From contig JAZRDK010000077.1 in the NCBI GenBank assembly GCA_045660225.1, positions 11,351 to 75,350 on the forward strand: 64,000 bases of DNA, written 5' to 3'. The position numbers and the translations under genes were made by a program. Below are positions 33,943 through 42,400 of this stretch, one piece after another; positions within the stretch are counted from its first letter, which is position 1, and each line of letters begins with the position of its first letter. Under the pieces are notes generated by a model that ran no database searches, was not told the DNA's origin, and saw only the letters and a program-made list of their open reading frames with translations. Origin of the DNA: Scatosoma sp045660225. GTDB lineage: Bacteria; Bacillota; Clostridia; Christensenellales; Borkfalkiaceae.

Positions 33943-35349
33943 ATGCGTCACGGTTTTGGGCGTATTCTCGCCTCGCTCCTTTTATTTACCATTATAACGA
34001 TATCGGGCGTGTACGCGACCTGGATGTTTTCGGAAGGCGCGCCGCAAACGGATTCCGATTCCATCGGCGTAGAACTTATGGACTTCACGTTTGCGCCCAA
34101 AGAAACGTTGCACATTACGGCAGTTTCGTTGGTTTCCACGCAAAACGCGTCCAGTTCCAGCGTAAGTTTCACGCACCCCACCTACCTTTCGTCTACCGCC
34201 AACGTGCGCCAAAGAAACGGTACGGTTACCTACAAAGTTACCTTGTACAACAACACCAACGTTACGTACTGGTATTTAGGGCCGTCTTGGAAAACTAACG
34301 ACGGAAACAACGCGCTTATCGGCGCAACCAACGGCATCACCATCACGACGAAAGACAACTATGACGACAACGGCGCGACGTTTAACGCCGACGACTGGGT
34401 TCCACCCTACACGGAACGCGACATTTACGTCACCTATCAATTCGGCTCTAACGCGGTTTTGTCGGCAGTTTCGACGACGATTTCCTTGGATTTCGGTATG
34501 AAAATGGACGCCGTACACGACGGTTTCCTTGCCGTACTCAACACTGCCACCAGTTATCAATCCTTGCAAGAAGTTTTCGATAAGCGTTATCAAGAAACGG
34601 GCTCGACCACGCTTGCAAACGTTGGCACGGACACACAATTTATCAACGACCTGTTCGGCGGAACGCCGACCATCAAAGTCGATGGCCAAGACGTGCCCGT
34701 AACCATCGTGATTGAGCGTACCAACGTGGACGGTTTGACGACGGGCGATAACTACAACGTAAACGGCGGGCCTACGGGTTGCGAATACACCTTGTACATC
34801 ACGGTCGACGCAATGGATTCGCCCACGGGACAAGCCATGGTCTATGCGGTATCCTATTCCTACGGCGGCGTAGGCAACACGGGCGAGTGGTATCAACTTG
34901 GACAACTGTACGAAGGCACTGCGCCTTTAACCGAATACGGAAACACGGGCAAACTTGTTATGGACGTCGACGGTTGGAAGGCAACCGCAAACGATTACGA
35001 GTTTGTCGACGGGTATTATTACAAAGTCGGTTATGAACAAGGCGACCAGTACGCCAAGTACAAGACGATTGAAGAATTGATGTCGTGTAACGACCAAAAC
35101 TTCTACAACGACATCGACAACTCGCGTCTTTTGATGAAGGCGTACGCTATCGTTTATAATAGCAGTAACTACAATAAACCGGGCTACGAAGGTTTGCGTA
35201 CGGCATTTGAACACGCCGCGCCCTTCTACACGGTGCACAACAACGGACAGGAAGTAAAAATCAACCGTGTCGCAAAGCGTGCGGAACTTATCCCCTACAT
35301 CGTCGCTATTCAACACGCGTACGATTATTACAACCAAGTCAACCCCTAA
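33943..35349 (+). CDS. Large TasA-like secreted protein with SipW-type signal
   Basis: 468 residues. The N-terminus has the same kind of signal as the gene at 32321: hydrophobic core LASLLLFTIITISG then VYATWMFSEG. The first ~200 mature residues are beta-rich (TYKVTLYNNTNVTYWYLG, RDIYVTYQFG) like a TasA domain; the rest is a longer, less recognised part with SLQEVFDKRYQETGSTT, MVYAVSYSYGG and NFYNDIDNSRLLMKAYA. It is probably a matrix or adhesion component cleaved by the neighbouring peptidase. Its ATG sits one base after the peptidase stop, with GGGGG upstream, so it is coupled. Closed by a terminator. Confidence 0.75.
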   Translation: MRHGFGRILASLLLFTIITISGVYATWMFSEGAPQTDSDSIGVELMDFTFAPKETLHITAVSLVSTQNASSSSVSFTHPTYLSSTANVRQRNGTVTYKVTLYNNTNVTYWYLGPSWKTNDGNNALIGATNGITITTKDNYDDNGATFNADDWVPPYTERDIYVTYQFGSNAVLSAVSTTISLDFGMKMDAVHDGFLAVLNTATSYQSLQEVFDKRYQETGSTTLANVGTDTQFINDLFGGTPTIKVDGQDVPVTIVIERTNVDGLTTGDNYNVNGGPTGCEYTLYITVDAMDSPTGQAMVYAVSYSYGGVGNTGEWYQLGQLYEGTAPLTEYGNTGKLVMDVDGWKATANDYEFVDGYYYKVGYEQGDQYAKYKTIEELMSCNDQNFYNDIDNSRLLMKAYAIVYNSSNYNKPGYEGLRTAFEHAAPFYTVHNNGQEVKINRVAKRAELIPYIVAIQHAYDYYNQVNP

Positions 35350-35361
35350 AAAAATACGACG

Positions 35362-35395
35362 AAAAAGGACGGGCGTGCGCTCGTCCTTTTTTTAC
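35362..35395 (+). terminator. Terminator of the TasA/SipW-like locus
   Basis: AAAAAGGACG pairs with CGTCCTTTTT around a GC-rich inner loop, followed by more T. Confidence 0.75.
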
Positions 35396-35493
35396 GGGTT
35401 TTTCTTTCGGCAATCTTTCCGTTGGCACTTGATAATATAGAAACATCTTCTCCCGCGATTTCTTGAGATAAGTTTTTGAAACGGAGCGTTGAT

Positions 35494-35862
35494 ATGAGTT
35501 CAAAAAAGAAACGGGAAGAAAACACGATTGAGTGGGAATTTGGGATAGATTGGTTCAAAGACCTGCAGGAAAAAGTCAAGTATATTTTTGTTTTGTCGTA
35601 TACAGTCGTACGTTCCCAACAAGGGACGGTTTTTTATTCTTTGCCTTTTTTGAAATTGCTGGGATACGTACCGAAATGTTTTTTGAATGCGCGACTTAAA
35701 TTACACGGCGTAGAATACCCTGTTACTTCGGCAATTTCCGCCAACCTTTTACCTTCCGAAAGCAACAAGGCGGCGTATTCCATTTTCTTTCTTAAAAGAT
35801 ATTCGACGGGGGTTACGTCGTACGCGTTTTTGAAAATTTTACAAATATGCCCGTACGTATAA
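35494..35862 (+). CDS. Doubtful ORF antisense to the AraC gene, or small transcript
   Basis: A 122-codon frame with a good GGAG seven bases before the ATG. Only the first ~47 residues (EENTIEWEFGIDWFKDLQEK and so on) precede the AraC gene; the rest is its complement. A weak terminator-like hairpin with TTTTTT lies at 35611-35637 inside the frame. No convincing promoter is visible. It may be a short gene frayed by mutation, a small RNA, or nothing. Confidence 0.2.
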   Translation: MSSKKKREENTIEWEFGIDWFKDLQEKVKYIFVLSYTVVRSQQGTVFYSLPFLKLLGYVPKCFLNARLKLHGVEYPVTSAISANLLPSESNKAAYSIFFLKRYSTGVTSYAFLKILQICPYV

Positions 35863-36506
35863 CCAAACGTTGCGGAAAGCTCTTCTAAAGAACAGATATC
35901 CAAAAAATGCGCGTCGATGTATTGCAAAATATCATCCGTCGTCGTTTTCGTTGCGAGTTTCTCTTGCGGAGCAGGTACTTCCTTTCGCACCAAATTCACC
36001 AAAACGGTTGTGATTAAACTTTCCAAACTTTGCGCAAAAAAGTCCTGCTTGGTAGACAAAAACTCCCCGATAATCGCGGTGAAATAATGCGCAAGTTGCG
36101 GACAAACTTGCTTTCTGTTTTGCAAAAAACGTTGTTTTAGAAGGCGAAACAATTCCTGGCTTTGCGGATTGGTAAAATTGACGGCAAACGTTTGAAAACG
36201 GCAACCCACACGGCTAAAAAGCAGGTGTTTTTCCCCCTTAAACGACAAATACGCTTCGTGTTTGCGCAATTTTTCGAGTCTTTCGTCCGTTTGGCAAAAC
36301 AAACCGTTGGTGGTGGGAAAGGTAACTTCTAAATCGCAATGTTGCAAATGGTTATTGATATGAAAAGCGTTGTTATAATACAATTCCGCCACCTGCAAAA
36401 CCTCGTAATTTTGCAGTTGAATCGGCGACAAAAGCGCGCCCGTTTCCCAGTCGCAAAAACTGTTTTCAAAGACAAAAGAATGTTGCGTTTTATAAAAATT
36501 TTTCAT
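35634..36506 (-). CDS. AraC family transcriptional regulator, apparently leaderless
   Basis: 290 residues from the ATG at 36506. The N-terminal part is a cupin-like sensor (AELYYNNAFHINNHLQHCDLE); the C-terminal ~100 residues form the double helix-turn-helix (LEELSATFGYTYGHICKIFKNAY and LAEIAEVTGYSTPCNLSRAF, then HFGTYPSNFKK). It is divergent from the glycosidase-epimerase operon and probably activates it in response to its sugar. The promoter -10 box ends six bases before the ATG and there is no ribosome site, so translation would start on a leaderless mRNA. Confidence 0.92.
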   Translation of the reverse strand: MKNFYKTQHSFVFENSFCDWETGALLSPIQLQNYEVLQVAELYYNNAFHINNHLQHCDLEVTFPTTNGLFCQTDERLEKLRKHEAYLSFKGEKHLLFSRVGCRFQTFAVNFTNPQSQELFRLLKQRFLQNRKQVCPQLAHYFTAIIGEFLSTKQDFFAQSLESLITTVLVNLVRKEVPAPQEKLATKTTTDDILQYIDAHFLDICSLEELSATFGYTYGHICKIFKNAYDVTPVEYLLRKKMEYAALLLSEGKRLAEIAEVTGYSTPCNLSRAFKKHFGTYPSNFKKGKE

Positions 36507-36512
36507 AGCCGT

Positions 36513-36541
36513 ATTATACCACAAGCCCCCGCGCTTGTCAA
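36513..36541 (-). promoter_or_regulatory. Promoter of the AraC regulator
   Basis: Minus strand TTGACA (36541-36536), 17-bp spacer, TATAAT (36518-36513). The first transcribed base by normal spacing is 36506, the A of the ATG. Confidence 0.85.
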
Positions 36542-36587
36542 TATATGAAATCACAAAAAATGATATGTTGTTTTTCTTTTTACGATA

Positions 36588-36615
36588 TTGCATTTTTACA
36601 AAAGGATGCTATAAT
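36588..36615 (+). promoter_or_regulatory. Promoter of the glycosidase-epimerase operon
   Basis: TTGCAT (36588-36593), 16-bp spacer, TATAAT (36610-36615). The ~46 bases between this and the AraC promoter are the likely AraC binding site. Confidence 0.7.
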
Positions 36616-36647
36616 GAAGGTATATCCAACCGATAAGGAGTAAAACT

Positions 36648-38108
36648 ATGGAAAAGCGTTGGTTGCTGGTTGTGGATTCCTACGAAGGAATCTCCAAGAC
36701 CGCCGTAAATATGCTTTCGGGCTTTGTTTCCGGGCTTATTTCCTACGTATTGCCGATTAAACACGTAAGCGACGTCACCCAAGCCGAGCTTACAGAACGC
36801 AACGTCATTGCAGTAGGAAAACTGGAAACGCACCCCCTTTTATCGGCGTACGCGCAAAAAGAATTGCTTTGCGTACCGAAAACAGCGGAAGGCTACGCTA
36901 TTTACGTGGGTAAAACGCCAGGCCAGGAAAATAGCCAAACGATTGCCATCGCAGGCGCGGACGAAAACGGCGTTTTGTACGGTTGTATGCAATTTATGGG
37001 CGAATATTGTGGCGACGTTCTGTATCAAGAAGGCTATATATGGGGCAAAAGTTTCTTTGAAAATCCTTTGGAAAGAACTTTGCTCCCGTGGAAGACGAGC
37101 GCCGTACCTGCCGTAAAGACGCGCGCAATTTGGACCTGGGGCTACGTCATTTACGATTACAAATCCTTTTTCGAAAATATGGCGCGCCTGCGCTTAAACG
37201 AAGTCGTCATCTGGAACGATTACGTCCCCTTTAACGCCAAGGAAGTGGTTGCCTACGCGCACACGTTAGGCATTAAGGTCATTTGGGGCTTTGCGTGGGG
37301 TTGGGCAAACAAATGCGCCGAAACGATAGAAACGCTCTGTAGCGAAGAACGGTTGAGAAATTTGAAGGCGGAAGTGCTTGCAACCTACGAAACACAATAC
37401 GCGCAGGCAGGTGGCGACGGCATTTATTTTCAATCGTTTACCGAATTAAACGAAGACAAAGTCAACGGGAAATGTATCGCGGAAATCGTCACCGAGCTTG
37501 TCAACGATATTTCCAGCACGCTTTTGGAAAGATTCCCTGATTTACATATTCAATTTGGGTTACACGCGACGTCGGTAAAACGGCATTTGCCCGTTTTACA
37601 AAACGTAGACAAGCGCATCCATATCGTTTGGGAAGATTGCGGTGCTTTCCCCTATCATTACTACACCGACAAAGTAGAAAACTTTAACGAAACGTATGAC
37701 TTCACGCAAACATTGCTGAAATTACGTGGCGAAAACGAACGATTCGGCGCGGTGATAAAAGGTATGATGAATTTGGACTGGGGAACGTTTGAACACCATA
37801 CGGGCAGTTATATTCTCGGCGAACGTACGAAAACGTTTTTACGCGAACGGCAACTGAAAAAAGACAAGGTTTGGAAGGTTGTGCGTGGCGGTTGGTTGAA
37901 AAACGCCGAATACGTGCGCAAGATAATTTCGCTGATTGCTAAAGACGGCAACGAGCCGATTGTCGAAGCGCTTGTGGAAGACGCCATGTTAGAAAATAAA
38001 ATTACGTTGCCCGTCGCCATTTTCGCGCAAACACTTTGGACGCCCGACGACGACGTAGAAACCATCATCGCCCGCGCAAGCAAAAATTCTTTTGTAGAAA
38101 CGGAGTAA
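36648..38108 (+). CDS. Glycoside hydrolase-like protein (GH20b/GH67N-type N-terminus plus TIM barrel)
   Basis: 486 residues, cytoplasmic by lack of signal peptide, with AAGGAG before the ATG. The N-terminal ~150 residues (AIAGADENGVLYGCMQFMGEY) resemble the small alpha/beta domain found before the catalytic barrel of hexosaminidases and alpha-glucuronidases. The barrel part follows (WTWGYVIYDYKSFFENMARL, NEVVIWNDYVPFNAKEVV, AHTLGIKVIWGFAWGW, HIVWEDCG). Acidic residues at strand ends fit a glycosidase, but I cannot name the family or bond. It is followed after 4 bases by an AGE-type epimerase and is divergent from an AraC regulator, suggesting use of an amino-sugar or uronic acid. Confidence 0.7.
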   Translation: MEKRWLLVVDSYEGISKTAVNMLSGFVSGLISYVLPIKHVSDVTQAELTERNVIAVGKLETHPLLSAYAQKELLCVPKTAEGYAIYVGKTPGQENSQTIAIAGADENGVLYGCMQFMGEYCGDVLYQEGYIWGKSFFENPLERTLLPWKTSAVPAVKTRAIWTWGYVIYDYKSFFENMARLRLNEVVIWNDYVPFNAKEVVAYAHTLGIKVIWGFAWGWANKCAETIETLCSEERLRNLKAEVLATYETQYAQAGGDGIYFQSFTELNEDKVNGKCIAEIVTELVNDISSTLLERFPDLHIQFGLHATSVKRHLPVLQNVDKRIHIVWEDCGAFPYHYYTDKVENFNETYDFTQTLLKLRGENERFGAVIKGMMNLDWGTFEHHTGSYILGERTKTFLRERQLKKDKVWKVVRGGWLKNAEYVRKIISLIAKDGNEPIVEALVEDAMLENKITLPVAIFAQTLWTPDDDVETIIARASKNSFVETE

Positions 38109-38112
38109 AACT

Positions 38113-39294
38113 ATGCAAGAAATTCGTAAAAAATTCAGTGAAGAATTGTTGAAAAACTGTATTCCCTTTTGGCTTAAAAACGGCGTAGACAAAGAATACG
38201 GCGGTGTATTAAATTGTTTAGATAGGACGGGAAAAGTCTATTCGGAAGATAAAAGCGTATGGATGCAAGGTCGCGCCGGTTGGATGTTCTCGTATATTTA
38301 CAACCATATCGAGAAAAAGCAAGAATATCTCGACTTTGCAAAAAGTTGCATTGACTTTGCCACGAAATACTGTATCGACAAAACGGACGGGAGAATGTAT
38401 TTTACCGTTACGCGCGACGGTCAACCGCTTAGAAAACGCAGATACTGGTTCAGCGAAACGTTTTACATCATCGCAAACGCCGAATACTTTATGGCAACGA
38501 AAGACACCGCGTATTTAGAAACGGCGAAAAAATATTTCGAATTCGTCTATGCCATGTACAAAGACCCGTCTACCGACCCGTACAAAATCACGCCGAAATC
38601 GTATGCGAAAACGCGTGATATGAAAGCGTTGGCAAACCCGATGATTATGCTGAACGTAACGTCGATTATGCGCGACGCCGACAGGGAAAATTTTGCGTAT
38701 TATAACGACGTCATTACACAGCTTATCAAGGATATTCAAGCCTTCCATAAGCCTGAATATAAGGCAATGTTTGAAAACGTTACAATAGACAACGAAGTGG
38801 TGTTGACTTCGTCGCCCTGCCGAGTCATCAACCCCGGCCACGACATCGAGTGCGCTTGGTTTTTGCTGGAAGAAGGCGTCAAACGTGGCGACAACGCGAT
38901 TATCGATTTCTCGAAAATGGTGTTCGACGAAGCCTTTGAGCGCGGTTGGGATAAGGAATACGGCGGTATCACCTATTTCAAAGACGTTTTGGGCTTGCCC
39001 GTCGAAGCGTACGAGCACGACATGAAACTTTGGTGGCCTCACAACGAAACGGTGATTGCGTCGCTTATGCTGTATAAGTACACGGGCGAAGAAAAATATA
39101 AAGCCATCTTCGACCAAGTTTGCGATTACGCGTTTTCGCATTTTTCCGACCCTGCTTACGGCGAGTGGTTTGGATATTTACGTCGCGACGGACGTCCTAC
39201 CGAACCGCCTTGTAAAGGACATACCTACAAAGGTCCTTTCCACGTTATGCGTATGCTTGCAAAATGCTTAACGCTCCTTCAAGAGAACGACTGA
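38113..39294 (+). CDS. AGE family epimerase/isomerase (N-acylglucosamine 2-epimerase-like)
   Basis: 393 residues forming an (alpha/alpha)6 barrel. Family marks: GGVLNCLDRTGKVYSEDKSVWMQGRAGWMFSY, a segment with RRYWFSETFYIIANAEY, and HDIECAWFLLEEGVKRGD with the histidine-glutamate pair, then KLWWPHNETVIASLM. Members interconvert GlcNAc and ManNAc or isomerise neutral sugars. With the preceding glycosidase-like gene it probably processes the released sugar. Ends before a strong terminator. Confidence 0.9.
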   Translation: MQEIRKKFSEELLKNCIPFWLKNGVDKEYGGVLNCLDRTGKVYSEDKSVWMQGRAGWMFSYIYNHIEKKQEYLDFAKSCIDFATKYCIDKTDGRMYFTVTRDGQPLRKRRYWFSETFYIIANAEYFMATKDTAYLETAKKYFEFVYAMYKDPSTDPYKITPKSYAKTRDMKALANPMIMLNVTSIMRDADRENFAYYNDVITQLIKDIQAFHKPEYKAMFENVTIDNEVVLTSSPCRVINPGHDIECAWFLLEEGVKRGDNAIIDFSKMVFDEAFERGWDKEYGGITYFKDVLGLPVEAYEHDMKLWWPHNETVIASLMLYKYTGEEKYKAIFDQVCDYAFSHFSDPAYGEWFGYLRRDGRPTEPPCKGHTYKGPFHVMRMLAKCLTLLQEND

Positions 39295-39310
39295 TACGAT
39301 AATAAACGTA

Positions 39311-39336
39311 AAGCGCCTATTTAGGCGCTTTTTTCT
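39311..39336 (+). terminator. Terminator of the glycosidase-epimerase operon
   Basis: AAGCGCCTA (39311-39319) pairs with TAGGCGCTT (39322-39330), followed by TTTT. Confidence 0.85.
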
Positions 39337-39359
39337 TTTGGCAATCTGTACGTTGGTAC

Positions 39360-39388
39360 TTGAAATTTGCAAAAAAAGATGGTATAAT
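39360..39388 (+). promoter_or_regulatory. Promoter of the DUF4011 helicase gene
   Basis: TTGAAA (39360-39365), 17-bp spacer, TATAAT (39383-39388). The leader is about 25 bases and holds a three-codon frame (ATG GAC AAA TGA, 39413-39424) whose stop overlaps the gene's ATG. Confidence 0.8.
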
Positions 39389-39420
39389 AAAAGAAATATT
39401 GTAATTTTAGGTATGGACAA

Positions 39421-42400
39421 ATGAGCGCGGAAAAGTTAAACAAATGGGCAGAATTATTACTGGATACGGGGAAACGCAACAACCTTATCCATTTCAAGGA
39501 CACGAAAAAGGGTTCGGTGGAAATTCTTTTCCCCGATTTCGTCACGCTTTTTAACCGAGCGGACCACTCTGCCGTGTTTGAAGTGTACGACCCGAAATTA
39601 GAAGACGAAGAAGAAGATTTCGATTTTCTCGACGAGGACGTAGAAGAAACGCAAAATGGAAAGCGTATCCCTAAGGACGTTTATCTAAACGCGTACAAGG
39701 GCAAGCTGAAAAAGAACCAAATCCTTGTCTACAACGCCGTCAATAAGCCCCTTTCCGCCCTGAAAGACATCAGCAAGAAAGCAAGAAGCGCCGTAGAAGA
39801 AACGGGTGTAAACATCGCGTATATCGCCTTCGGTTTTATCCATTGGTGCGAGCCCGAGCATCCGCAAACGTTTATGCGCGCGCCTATTTTGCTTGCGCCG
39901 ATTACGATTGAAAACGAATCTTCTATCGAGCCGTTCCACGTGAAAATTACGGACGACGAAATTATCGTCAACCCTACGTTCGCCTTCAAACTGCAAAACG
40001 AATACGGCATCAAATTGCCCGAATTCGACGACGATTTGGGCATCGAAGGGTATTTTGAAAGCATAGAAGCGTTGATTTGTAAACTCAAATGGACGGTGTC
40101 AACCGAGTGTAAAATCGGCATTTTCTCTTTCTTGAAATTGAATATGTACAAAGACCTTAAGGACAACGCGCCGACCATCGCAAAACACCAAAGCGTGCGC
40201 GCTTTACTTGGCGATTTGGGCGCAGGCGCAACCTTAACGGAAGACGAAGGCGACGACGTCGACCTTTTAGATTTGCACAACGTCGTAGACGCGGACTCTA
40301 GCCAGGCGGAAGCGATTGCTATGGCTTTACGCGGTAAAAGTTTCGTGTTGCAAGGCCCGCCGGGCACGGGCAAAAGCCAAACGATTACCAACGTCATCGC
40401 CGAGTGTTTGTTACACGGCAAAAAGGTGCTGTTCGTTTCCGAAAAACTTGCCGCGCTGAACGTCGTTTATGAAAAATTGAAAAACGCAGGCTTAGAAGAA
40501 TTTTGTTTGGAATTGCACAGCCACAAAGCCAACAAAAAACAGGTCATTGAAGAGCTTTGCCACACCTTAAAACTGCAAAAAAGCGGTGTTTCTGGGCAGG
40601 CAGAACGCGAATTGAAGGCAAAAAAGGACGCCCAACACACGTTGGACGCGTACGCGGAAGAACTGCATAAAGTTCGACCTATCATCGGCAAAACGCTGTA
40701 CGAATTATATGAAGAAACGGCGACGTATCGCTCTGCCCCCGACTTACAATTCGTCGTATACGACCTGAAAAATAAAGGCGAAGACTATCTCGAAAAGGCG
40801 GAATCCGCGCTTTCTCGCTACGTCGACTATATCCCGTCGGTTGGGTACGACTACCGCGAGAATATTTGGTACGGATATACGAGCACCGACGTTTCCTACC
40901 AGGCGGTAATGGAGCTGAAAGCCGACCTTTTGTCCGTTGCCGAGCTTGGTCGCGCCCTTCAAGAAATTTCTAATCGCACGGACGAACGTTTTAACCTGCC
41001 TGCAAACACGCTGGCTCGCGCGCGCGTCCTGCAAAAATTCTTGGCGCTTGCGAAAGACAGTCGTTTTATCACGCCTTCGCTTTTGGTTTCGTCTACGTTG
41101 CATAAAACGTTGACTGCCTTGAAAGAAATGCAGGCGCTTGCCAAGGTAGTTTTAGAAAAGAAAGCCGTCTTGGACAAAACGTTTGACGAAGACGTATACA
41201 AGCTGGACGGACAAGCTCTGCATAAAAAGGTAACGAAGGAATTTAACGCCTTCTTCCCCCGTCTTTTTAGTGGCGAATACAAACGCATCGCCAAGGAAAT
41301 TCGGCTCTGTAAAAAAGACGGAACGCGGGCGCGCTACGACGAAGTAAGAAACACTTTGGACACGTTGCGCGTATACCAGCAAAAACTTGCCGAATTCAAC
41401 GCCCTGCAACGGACGATTGCAAAATATCTCAACACGGCGTATCAAGGCGTCGACACCGACTTTGCGCGGTGCTTACAAGAGTTGCAAGCGTTGGAAAGCG
41501 TACAGGCGCAAGGCGCAAGATTTGGGAAATTAGCCGTGATGAAAAACGAAGAATTTTCCGCGGAGCAACCCCTTTTCAAACAGTTGTACGAGCAGTATAC
41601 AAAGGCGTTTGAAAGGTACGGCGACGCGGAACGTCGAATCACCGCTTGTTTCGATTTGCGCGCGTTCGATATGCAGAACGTTTCCCTGCTCACCTTAATC
41701 AAGAAATGCGAAAACTGCCACGAAAACGCCGACAATTTGGACAACTGGCAAGAATTTACCAAACTTTTGCAACTGTTGAAAGGCTTAGATTTGCTCTCTT
41801 ACGTCAACTACGCCATCGTCAACAAGGTCAAGCCGGAAGACGTCGTTGGCGCGTACAAAAAAGCCTTCTATTTGCAATGGGTAGACGCCGTCCTTCGCGA
41901 ATCGCCTACGCTTGTCAGCTTAGCGCGCGTTATCCACGACGAAACGGTGAAACGTTTCAAAGAAAAGGACGAATTGCATTTTGAAATCAACAAGGCGAAA
42001 ATCAAGGCTACGCTTTCCGCTCAGCGTCCGAAACTGGATATGGTGGCGCAGGGCAGTAGCATCGCAATTTTGCTTCGCGAAGGCGAGAAGAAACGCAAAC
42101 AAAAAGGGATTCGCGTATTGCTTTCGGAAATCGGCGACTTGGCGCAAACCTTAAAGCCTTGCTTTTTGATGTCGCCACTGAGCGTCAGTACGTATTTGGG
42201 CGCGGATATGCAATTTGACGTCGTCATTTTCGACGAGGCGTCGCAAATCTTCCCCCAAGACGCGGTTGGCGCGATTTACCGCGGAAAACAGCTGATTGTC
42301 GTGGGCGATTCTAAGCAAATGCCACCCAGCAACTTCTTCAACGCGTCGACGGAAACGGACGGCGAAGACGAAGACGAAGACGTCACGGATTTTGAATCTA

